Assembly: GCA_900556705.1 (NCBI GenBank)
Contig: USPT01000013.1
Span: forward strand, 1 to 13,846
From: an uncultured Collinsella sp.
GTDB taxonomy: Bacteria; Actinomycetota; Coriobacteriia; Coriobacteriales; Coriobacteriaceae
Direction: 5' to 3'
DNA length: 13,846 nt
Shown here: positions 4,509-10,625 of the stretch, in pieces
Layout: each line of letters begins with the position of its first letter
How positions within the stretch are numbered: the stretch's first letter is position 1
The notes under the pieces: generated by a model
Told to the model about the DNA's origin: nothing
Databases searched by the model: none
What the model saw: only the letters and a program-made list of their open reading frames with translations
Translations under genes and position numbers: made by a program

Positions 4509-5561
4509 TTAAACGAACCGTACCCCGAATCCGCGCTTGATAAACGGCAGCAGTTCCATTGCCTCGGGCGTGATATGGCCCGCAACGTTCATGCGCTCGT
4601 CACCGGGAAGATCGACCCGCGCAATCTCAAGCTCGCCTTCGTAGCGCCCATATCCGCTATTGCTCACAGCGATCGACCCCGCCTTTCGCGGCAGGCCGGC
4701 TCCGGCATCCGTCGGCACGGAATCCGGCTTAAGCTTCGTACGTGACTCCTGAGACCTAAAGATGAGGACACTCGAGTCGGGCCGGTCGTGATGAATCTGC
4801 CCGCGCACATAGGCATAACCGGGCTCAAGCTCGCATTGCAGGTCCACGTATCCGGCGGAAACTTGAGCAAACTGCGCCCAGCCCGCATCGGAAAGATCGG
4901 GGTCGCCGACCAACACAATGTCGCAATCGGCGCCATGTGCAAGCTCAAGCATATTGAGGGCAACCTTTGACGCGCGACCGCGCTGCGCCTCGACCGTCGG
5001 CAGTCCCTCGAATACCGGCCCGCGAACGTTAGCATCACCCGGCACAAAAGCCATGATTTCGAATCCAAGCGCCGCAAGACGAAGATTCGTCCGAGCAACA
5101 TCTTCAAGAGCTAAACCGGTATAAGGCTTGGGGTAAAAATTGTGGCAGGCGGCAAAACGAGTCACATCGGCACCGGCCTCACGCCACGATGCGATTTCAT
5201 CAGAACTCACCGTCGATGCATTGACCACAATGCGAAATACACCGGACAGCTCCGCGACCCGCTGGGCGCTAAAACCATAGTCCAAACGAAGGTATTCCAA
5301 CCCCAAATCGCGCAGATCCTCGATGCGCTCAAGCCCGAGCAAATCGCACGTGCGAGGCCCCACATCGGCAATGAGCGCAATGCCGCGGGCGGAAAGCAGC
5401 GACAGAACATGACGGACTTTATCTGCATACGCCGCTCCCCCATCCTCGGGAATATGCAGCGAGGTGAACGCATAGCGCGCACCCGCCGCGGCACCGCGCT
5501 CAATCGTCCGCTCAATATCCTGCAGAGGGCTGGAAAGATAAATCGAAATACCCGTTTTCAC
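4509..5561 (-). CDS. mupG: 6-phospho-N-acetylmuramidase MupG (DUF871 family)
   Basis: MupG (350 residues) is a cytoplasmic hydrolase that cuts MurNAc-6-phosphate-GlcNAc, the product of MurP import, into MurNAc-6-phosphate and GlcNAc. This function is known from Staphylococcus aureus. The family shape is complete: a TIM-barrel part (about residues 1-235) and a smaller C-terminal cyclophilin-like part. Visible family motifs are GISIYLSSP at the start, LRLDYGF (91-97), NASTVSS (114-120), CHNFYPKPYTGL (139-150) and PGD..RGPVFEGLPTVE.QR (174-194). The start codon is GTG (5559-5561), nine bases after GGAG. It lies downstream of murP, with a terminator hairpin in between, so it may be made in smaller amounts or have its own promoter. 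Context with murP, murQ and murR makes the assignment firm. Confidence 0.92.
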   Translation of the reverse strand: MKTGISIYLSSPLQDIERTIERGAAAGARYAFTSLHIPEDGGAAYADKVRHVLSLLSARGIALIADVGPRTCDLLGLERIEDLRDLGLEYLRLDYGFSAQRVAELSGVFRIVVNASTVSSDEIASWREAGADVTRFAACHNFYPKPYTGLALEDVARTNLRLAALGFEIMAFVPGDANVRGPVFEGLPTVEAQRGRASKVALNMLELAHGADCDIVLVGDPDLSDAGWAQFAQVSAGYVDLQCELEPGYAYVRGQIHHDRPDSSVLIFRSQESRTKLKPDSVPTDAGAGLPRKAGSIAVSNSGYGRYEGELEIARVDLPGDERMNVAGHITPEAMELLPFIKRGFGVRFV

Positions 5562-5577
5562 GCTTCAACGCTCCTTT

Positions 5578-5611
5578 AAAAAAGGCCGGCGGAGCAGCTA
5601 GCCCCGCCGGC
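5578..5611 (-). terminator. Intrinsic terminator between murP and mupG
   Basis: On the minus strand GCCGGCGGGGC pairs with GCTCCGCCGGC (11 pairs, one G-U) over a 5-base loop, followed by C and TTTTTT. The U run directly borders the mupG ribosome binding site (GGAG at 5571-5574), so it lies in the mupG leader. Confidence 0.85.
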
Positions 5612-5643
5612 ACAACCATAACATCAAGAAATCTGCTGCGCGC

Positions 5644-5670
5644 CGCGAACCCCGAGCAACACGGCTCGCG
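5644..5670 (-). other. Hairpin with alternative pairing after murP
   Basis: Just past the murP stop, CGCGAGCC (5670-5663) can pair with GGTTCGCG (5651-5644, one G-U). Alternatively its CGAGC can pair with GCTCG (5657-5653) nearer by. The two folds exclude each other. The hairpin lies about 30 bases before the terminator hairpin. Confidence 0.4.
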
Positions 5671-5678
5671 ATATCAAA

Positions 5679-7109
5679 CTACTCGCCAAAGAACTCGTTG
5701 ATCTTCTGCTCGTCGACGCCAAAGAACCACGTCAGGACAAAGCCGGCGGCATAGGCAAGCAGCATAGCGGCAACGTAGCCGAGTTGCTGGCCAGGAACGA
5801 CGATCAGCAGGCCAAACAGACCGGAAACGCCCTGAGAAACCGTGCCGATGTGAAGCAGCGCCGCGAGCGCGCCGCCAAATCCGGCACCCAGGCAGGCCGT
5901 CACAAACGGACGAACGAGCGGCAGCGTAACAGCATACATCAGAGGCTCGCCCACACCCAGGATTCCAACGGGAATGGACTCTGCGACGTACTTCTTGAGC
6001 TTGGCGTTCTTGGTCTTAAAGTACAGCGCCAAACCGGCACCGACCTGGCCGCCGCCAGCCATCATAAGGATGGGAAGCAGGTAATTGATACCCTTGGTAG
6101 CGCCGTCGGGATCGTTGAGCATAGCGTGGATCGGCGTGAGCGCCTGATGCAGGCCGACGGAAACCAGCGGCAAGAAGCCTGCCGACAGGATATAGCCGCC
6201 CAGGACGCCCAGCTTCTCGAAGATAAAGGTCAAAACGCTAAAGATGGCAGTCGTCAGCCATGCACCAACCGGCTGGATGACGAGCATCAGAGCAAAGGCG
6301 CCGATGATGAGCACCAGCAGCGGGGACAAGAACGTGTCGAGTGCGTTGGGCATAACCTTGCGAATCTGACGCTCCATCCAGGCAAAAAATGCGCCAGCGA
6401 TGAGAGCCGCGATCATGCCGCCCGCTGCGGGGTTGTACTGCGTATTGGTGAGCGGCAGCAGAATGGCAGTGGCAGGATCAGCCGCGCCAGGCGCAAGCAG
6501 GGGCATGGCACTGTTGGCGATGCACATCATGCCGGCGATGCCGCCCAGCGCAGCGGAGCCACCAAACTCACGTGCCGCGTTATAACCCACCAAGATGGGC
6601 AGATAGGCGAACAGGGCCCAGCCCATGGAACGAATGCCCTGGTACCACCACTCGCCTGCAAGCGCGCCTGCCGTCGAGACGTTAATGACGTTGCAGATAC
6701 CGTTGATGAGGCCAGCCGCAATGATGCCGGGAAGCAGGGCGACGAAGACATTGGAAATCTTCTTGAGGAAGGCCTGAACCGGCTTGGACTCGTACTTGGC
6801 CTTCTGCGCGGCCTTGTTTGTGGCCGCAGCGTCAACCACGCTCTCGTCGGCAACGCCTTTCGCAAGGCCGGTGAGCTTGGAGAACTCCTCGAGCACCTTA
6901 TTCACCTTGCCCGGACCCAGCACGATCTGCATCGTGTCGTCCTCGACCAGGCCCATCACGCCGTCGAGTGCCTTAATACCCTCCGTGTCGACGTTGCCCG
7001 TGTCTTTGACGGTCACGCGCAGGCGCGTCATGCACGCCGCGTTTGCGAGCACGTTGTCTTTACCGCCCAAAAGGTCCAACAGCTTTTGGGCCAGCTCTTT
7101 GTTCGTCAT
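5679..7109 (-). CDS. murP: PTS MurNAc-specific EIIBC component MurP
   Basis: This 476-residue membrane permease of the glucose-type phosphotransferase family imports MurNAc (or MurNAc-GlcNAc) and phosphorylates it at C6. The N-terminal EIIB domain (about 1-80) carries the phosphorylated cysteine C26 in NAACMTRLRV. A charged linker (85-110) leads to the EIIC domain with about ten hydrophobic helices. GLHQALTPIH (319-328) is typical of EIIC. GVGEPLMYAVTLP (385-397) is the substrate-loop signature seen in MurP. There is no EIIA domain, so phosphate must come from an EIIA encoded elsewhere, as in other MurP systems. The ATG (7107-7109) stands behind a strong AAGGAGGAG. The gene follows murQ by 57 bases with no hairpin between, so they share a transcript. 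Confidence 0.92.
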   Translation of the reverse strand: MTNKELAQKLLDLLGGKDNVLANAACMTRLRVTVKDTGNVDTEGIKALDGVMGLVEDDTMQIVLGPGKVNKVLEEFSKLTGLAKGVADESVVDAAATNKAAQKAKYESKPVQAFLKKISNVFVALLPGIIAAGLINGICNVINVSTAGALAGEWWYQGIRSMGWALFAYLPILVGYNAAREFGGSAALGGIAGMMCIANSAMPLLAPGAADPATAILLPLTNTQYNPAAGGMIAALIAGAFFAWMERQIRKVMPNALDTFLSPLLVLIIGAFALMLVIQPVGAWLTTAIFSVLTFIFEKLGVLGGYILSAGFLPLVSVGLHQALTPIHAMLNDPDGATKGINYLLPILMMAGGGQVGAGLALYFKTKNAKLKKYVAESIPVGILGVGEPLMYAVTLPLVRPFVTACLGAGFGGALAALLHIGTVSQGVSGLFGLLIVVPGQQLGYVAAMLLAYAAGFVLTWFFGVDEQKINEFFGE

Positions 7110-7166
7110 AACTCCTCCTTGTATTGGGTATCTCGTCTGGATGTCATATCAGCTCACGCCGCGCAC

Positions 7167-8090
7167 CTATTGGGCGTCGGCATTGCTCTTCTCATGGCCA
7201 CTCACCGCAGTACGGACATGGCCGTGCGCCCGTTCAAGAGCTACCGCAGCCTGCTCGGCATCGCAGTCCAACAGCACCGAGACAATAGCGGTTTTTACGT
7301 GGCCGCCGGCATCCGCAAGCGCCTGAACAGCGCGCTCGCGCGTGCAGTCGGTCGCTTCCATCACGATGTTCTGGCCGCGCACCACCAACTTCTCGTTCGT
7401 CTGCTGCACATCGACCATCAGGTTTTGGTACACCTTGCCAATCTTGACCATGGCACCGGTCGAAATCATGTTGAGAATGAGCTTTTGAACCGTTCCCGCC
7501 TTGAGTCTCGTTGAGCCGGTCAGCACCTCGGGACCGGGCACGGGCTCAATGGCAAGATCTGCGCTCTCCCCAATCTTCGACCCTTGGTTGCAGGCAATTG
7601 CAATGGTCTTGCACCCAGTTGCCTTGGCGTACACAAGGCCGCCCACCACATAAGGAGTACGACCGCTTGCCGCCAGGCCAACGACAAGATCCTTGTCCGA
7701 GAGTCCACGCTCTCGCAGGTCGTTCGCGCCAAGCTCATCGCTGTCTTCGGCACCTTCGACAGCCTTGATAAACGCCGTCTCGCCTCCGGCAATGAGCCCG
7801 ACAATCAGATCGGGTGACACGCCAAACGTGGGCGGACACTCCGAAGCGTCGAGTACGCCCAGACGACCGCTGGTGCCTGCGCCCATGTAAAAGACGCGCC
7901 CGCCGCGCTCGAGTGTCTCAGCAGCCCAGTCGATTGCTGTGGCAACCTGGGGCAACACTTTCGTGACCGACTGGACGGCACGAAGATCCTCATCGTTCAT
8001 CGTCGTGACGATTTGCAGCGATGTCATCGTATCGAGGTCCATTGACCTTTGATTACGCTGTTCGGTCGTGAATTTTGTTAAATCGAGCAT
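7167..8090 (-). CDS. murQ: N-acetylmuramic acid 6-phosphate etherase MurQ
   Basis: MurQ (307 residues) cleaves the lactyl ether of MurNAc-6-phosphate to give GlcNAc-6-phosphate and D-lactate. The SIS fold and signature are clear: YMGAGTSGRLGVLDASECPP (68-87), followed by GLIAGG. The catalytic pair matches the glutamates known from E. coli MurQ: E84 in DASECPP and E115 in VEGAEDS, both shifted by one. Later come GLAASGRTPYVVGGL and the phosphate-site region TGSTRLKAGT. The C-terminal helices (MEATDCTRERAVQALADAGG onward) are the usual end of the family. I use the ATG at 8088-8090 (MLDLTKFTTEQRN), with GAGGTG upstream. A longer in-frame version would overlap murR heavily. It starts 10 bases after murR. 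Confidence 0.96.
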   Translation of the reverse strand: MLDLTKFTTEQRNQRSMDLDTMTSLQIVTTMNDEDLRAVQSVTKVLPQVATAIDWAAETLERGGRVFYMGAGTSGRLGVLDASECPPTFGVSPDLIVGLIAGGETAFIKAVEGAEDSDELGANDLRERGLSDKDLVVGLAASGRTPYVVGGLVYAKATGCKTIAIACNQGSKIGESADLAIEPVPGPEVLTGSTRLKAGTVQKLILNMISTGAMVKIGKVYQNLMVDVQQTNEKLVVRGQNIVMEATDCTRERAVQALADAGGHVKTAIVSVLLDCDAEQAAVALERAHGHVRTAVSGHEKSNADAQ

Positions 8091-8100
8091 TTCATTCACC

Positions 8101-8952
8101 TCATCTTTCCTGTTTCTCGATGTAGTTTTGCTTAATGACATGCGTCGCCCGTTCGTAGTCGCTGGCAACGTAAGCAGCGTACAGGGCATCGACAACCATA
8201 AGCTGGGCCATACGCGAAGCCATGGCACCGCTGCGGACCAAGGGTTCACTCGCAGCAACGCCGAGCACGGCATCGGCCATGGTGGCAAGCTTGGATGATC
8301 CATCTACTTTGGTAACGGCCACAACGGGACAGTTGTGGCGTTGAGCCTCGGCGGTGCAGTCCAGCACCTCTTGCGTCAAGCCCGAGTAACTAAAGGCGAT
8401 TGCCATATCGCCCTCATGCATGTTCTTGGCACATAAGAGCTGACCATGCCAGTCGTCGTACAGATGGCACTCTTTGTCGACACGCATGAGCTTTTGCGCC
8501 AGGTCGTGCGCGACCAAACGAGAGGCACCAATACCGAACAGATTGACTGCGCGTGCCCGCTTAAGACGGGCCGCGCATCGCTCCAAGACGGTGTAATCGA
8601 GCGTTCGCGCCGTCGCCTCGATCGTGCGCACGTTGCTTTTCATCACCTTCCCCACGATACGTTCGACGCTGTCATCCATGGAGATGTCCTCGAGGGCTAC
8701 GTCTTTCTTGTCGCCTAAGAGCGCCAGCTCGGCAATCAGTTCGCGCTGGAACTCCTTGTAGCCCGCAAAACCCAAACGCTTGCAAAAGCGCAAAATGCTC
8801 GAGGGCGAGGAGAACGTGACATCGGCAAGACCGCGGACGGACAGCCCGACCACCTCGTGCGGATGAGCGCTTACATATGCGATGACATTGCGTTCCGCCG
8901 GGCTCGCGCTGAGCTCACGCTCGCGAAGCCGCAAAAGCAATCCGTTTGCCAT
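8101..8952 (-). CDS. murR: RpiR-family regulator, probable MurR
   Basis: The protein has 283 residues and two parts. Residues 1-77 are an RpiR-type helix-turn-helix (LSVRGLADVTFSSPSSILRF with CKRLGFAGYKEFQ). Residues about 110-240 are a SIS sugar-phosphate-binding domain (NLFGIGASRLVAHDLAQKL, then AIAFSYSGLTQEVLDC). RpiR proteins next to MurQ usually respond to MurNAc-6-phosphate; E. coli MurR represses murQP. The gene is first in the operon, 10 bases before murQ, so it probably controls its own transcript. The start ATG (8950-8952) has GGAGG eight bases upstream. Two dyads in the upstream region, at 8987-8999 and 9019-9037, are candidate binding sites. Whether it represses or activates cannot be read here. 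Confidence 0.9.
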   Translation of the reverse strand: MANGLLLRLRERELSASPAERNVIAYVSAHPHEVVGLSVRGLADVTFSSPSSILRFCKRLGFAGYKEFQRELIAELALLGDKKDVALEDISMDDSVERIVGKVMKSNVRTIEATARTLDYTVLERCAARLKRARAVNLFGIGASRLVAHDLAQKLMRVDKECHLYDDWHGQLLCAKNMHEGDMAIAFSYSGLTQEVLDCTAEAQRHNCPVVAVTKVDGSSKLATMADAVLGVAASEPLVRSGAMASRMAQLMVVDALYAAYVASDYERATHVIKQNYIEKQER

Positions 8953-8986
8953 CTCAAACGCCTCCGTTGAGAAGAATTAAAGACCA

Positions 8987-8999
8987 ACGAACGATTCGT
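8987..8999. promoter_or_regulatory. Candidate operator dyad near the murR start
   Basis: ACGAA-CGA-TTCGT is a perfect 5-base dyad around a 3-base centre, 35-47 bases before the murR start codon. It may be a MurR site; short arms make chance possible. Confidence 0.35.
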
Positions 9000-9018
9000 A
9001 CCGGATACAAACAGCTTT

Positions 9019-9037
9019 TGCGGTACATTGTGCCGCA
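9019..9037. promoter_or_regulatory. Candidate operator dyad upstream of murR
   Basis: TGCGGTACATTGTGCCGCA is a 19-base dyad with 9-base arms and one mismatch. On the minus strand a weak -35 (TTGTGC, 9045-9050) lies beside it and its edge falls where a -10 would be (TGTACC, 17 bases on). Binding of a repressor here would block transcription of murR-murQ-murP. Confidence 0.45.
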
Positions 9038-9048
9038 TCGTGGCGCAC

Positions 9049-9075
9049 AAAGGGCGAGCGTTCTACCGCTCGCCC
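9049..9075 (-). terminator. Terminator downstream of the VanZ-like gene
   Basis: GGGCGAGCG pairs perfectly with CGCTCGCCC around a 6-base loop. On the minus strand only TTT follows, so it is a weak-tailed intrinsic terminator. A smaller hairpin (TCCGA/TCGGA, 9082-9095) precedes it. Together they separate the VanZ-like gene from the mur operon. Confidence 0.65.
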
Positions 9076-9156
9076 CTCAAATCCGACCGCTCGGAAATAC
9101 GCGCGACACAAAATAATTCAACGAGGTTGCATTATCAGAAACGGGTTTGTTACCGG

Positions 9157-9738
9157 CTAGCGCCTCGCATGGGCGCCGATCGGCCGAGTCGCATGGCGCA
9201 CCAACGCCGCCGCCAGCAATACCAACAGCATGGCGGTGACATAGCCCGCAGCATCGAATCCTAAATCGATAACGTCGAAATGCCTGCCGGGAACAAAGAT
9301 CTTATGTACCTGATCGCCAACGGAGCAGGCGGCGCAAAAGAGCAATACGGGCACGCAACGGGAGCATACGCTCCACGGACGCCTGGAAAAGCAAACCACG
9401 ACCACCGAGGCGAACAATCCGACGAAGAAAAACTCTACGGTATGGGCAACGCGACGGACGTTTGTGCCCACCCACATGCGAATGGAAGCAAGTCGGCCAG
9501 ACCGGACATTCGAGGCAGCCGAATCGGCGCCCCCGGTCATTCCGTTCTCTGTCTGGGCTTCACCCGTGGCATCAGTAGCCTGAACGCCCGTAGCCTGACC
9601 CTCCACCACACGCGCGGTGGACTCGCTCAGCAACGACGTCTCCACCGCATTTTGCTCCGTCAGCACCCAGATGCCCGCCAGCGTTGCAACGAACAGAACA
9701 ATTGCGGTCCATCCGATTATCTGTTTTACGCGCGTCAA
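9157..9738 (-). CDS. VanZ-family membrane protein
   Basis: I start this 193-residue protein at TTG (9736-9738), because AAAGGAGG lies seven bases before it; the next upstream ATG would place that site inside the gene. One membrane helix lies at about 7-27. A polar stretch of about 60 residues rich in A, T, G, E and Q follows (33-90). Then come three more helices, near 100-118, 126-142 and 158-182. The VanZ-like pattern is plain in the second half: H99-T-V-E102-F, then GDQVHKIFVPGRHFDVIDLG (141-160), with the conserved D, Q, PGR and D positions. VanZ-like proteins sit in the cytoplasmic membrane. The first was linked to low-level teicoplanin resistance, but most have no known role. No other van genes are near. 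The long polar insert between helix 1 and the core is unusual. Confidence 0.8.
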   Translation of the reverse strand: MTRVKQIIGWTAIVLFVATLAGIWVLTEQNAVETSLLSESTARVVEGQATGVQATDATGEAQTENGMTGGADSAASNVRSGRLASIRMWVGTNVRRVAHTVEFFFVGLFASVVVVCFSRRPWSVCSRCVPVLLFCAACSVGDQVHKIFVPGRHFDVIDLGFDAAGYVTAMLLVLLAAALVRHATRPIGAHARR

Positions 9739-9842
9739 GGGCCAACCTCCTTTTTTGAATATCAGCGAGTGTAGCCCCAAATGGCATCGTCACCGTATCA
9801 AAATTTGAATCGCAACAGGAAGCGACAAAGCGACGCAAACCC

Positions 9843-10448
9843 CTACCCCGCCTCGCGCATCCAGCGATCGAACGTCCCCACACACACGCCCAGGCACTTT
9901 GCTGCCTGGCTGCGGGTAATATCGCCTGCCTCATAGCTATCGCGCACCAGCTCAAACTGAGGAGGGCACGGTTTGCGAGGTCGACCGAAACGGACCCCTC
10001 GCGCCCGCGCCGCTGCAATTCCCTCCGCTTTGCGCCGATGGATATTCTCGCGCTCCACCTGCGCCACGTAGCTCAGCAGTTGCAGCACAATATCGGCAAT
10101 CAGGACGTTGGTCACATCCGGCGCGCCGCTGGCCCTGACGCGCGTGTCAAGCAATGGCATGTCCAACACCACAATGGCAACCCCGAGCTCCTTGGTAATG
10201 CGTCGCCATTCCTCAAGAATCTCGGAGTAATTACGGCCAAGTCGGTCGATAGAAAGCACCACCAGCACGTCCCCGTCTCCCAGGACGTGCAGCAGCTCGC
10301 GATAACGCGGTCGATCGAAGTCCTTGCCGCTCGCATGGTCGGCATAAATATTCGCCGAGCCCACGCCATAGGCGCCCAGCGCATCCAGCTGCCGATTAAG
10401 GTTCTGATCGCGCGAACTCACCCGCGCATAACCGTACACCGTCGCCAT
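9843..10448 (-). CDS. Small serine recombinase (resolvase/invertase family)
   Basis: This 201-residue recombinase starts at ATG (10446-10448) behind a weak GGGG. The catalytic domain opens with YGYARVSSRDQNLNRQLDAL; S11 in ARVS is the expected nucleophile and R9 lies beside it. IDRLGRN (68-74) carries the conserved catalytic arginine region, and the long E helix follows (residues about 118-145, ending VERENIHRRKAEG). The C-terminal part has GRPRK (155-159) and a short helix-turn-helix (ITRSQAAKCLGVCVGTFDRW). Size and layout are those of Tn3-type resolvases and DNA invertases. No transposase, integrase or terminal repeats are visible around it. Two dyads directly upstream look like its own binding sites, as is usual for such genes. 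It may be a transposon remnant, a plasmid-type resolvase now in the chromosome, or a phase-variation enzyme. Confidence 0.92.
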   Translation of the reverse strand: MATVYGYARVSSRDQNLNRQLDALGAYGVGSANIYADHASGKDFDRPRYRELLHVLGDGDVLVVLSIDRLGRNYSEILEEWRRITKELGVAIVVLDMPLLDTRVRASGAPDVTNVLIADIVLQLLSYVAQVERENIHRRKAEGIAAARARGVRFGRPRKPCPPQFELVRDSYEAGDITRSQAAKCLGVCVGTFDRWMREAG

Positions 10449-10466
10449 CTCATCCCCGCTTTCTTG

Positions 10467-10527
10467 TAAACCTGCCAAAAAGGGACAGGTTTATTTTGGT
10501 AGGTTTTACCTCTCAAATAGCAGGTAA
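10467..10527. promoter_or_regulatory. Res-like site upstream of the serine recombinase
   Basis: Two dyads lie side by side. TAAACCTG (10467-10474) and CAGGTTTA (10486-10493) span 27 bases. TTACCT (10506-10511) and AGGTAA (10522-10527) span 22 bases. A further half-site, GGTAGGTTTT, lies at 10498-10507. The half-sites share a core near TAAACCTG(C/T)C. Small serine recombinases bind such paired half-sites next to their own gene. Confidence 0.5.
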
Positions 10528-10625
10528 GCGGGCGGCCGAGCAGACGGCAAGGTAGCCACGATTCAAATGCGAAGGGCGGTCCCGAAAGGCCGCTCTCCGC
10601 TCCCCCACCATGAGTCGGGATTTGG

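Noticed and set aside
5784..7514. A 576-codon open frame on the plus strand.
   Set aside because: It lies antisense to murP and the end of murQ, which have clear motifs. Its translation is rich in R, H, Q and D with no recognisable fold, as expected for the mirror of GC-rich coding sequence.
10038..10469. A 143-codon plus-strand open frame over the recombinase.
   Set aside because: It is antisense to a well-conserved catalytic domain and ends near the res-like site by chance.
10561..10612. A possible terminator after RNase R (GCGGTC/GGCCGC).
   Set aside because: The stem is only about six pairs with a wobble, and there is no U run on either strand.
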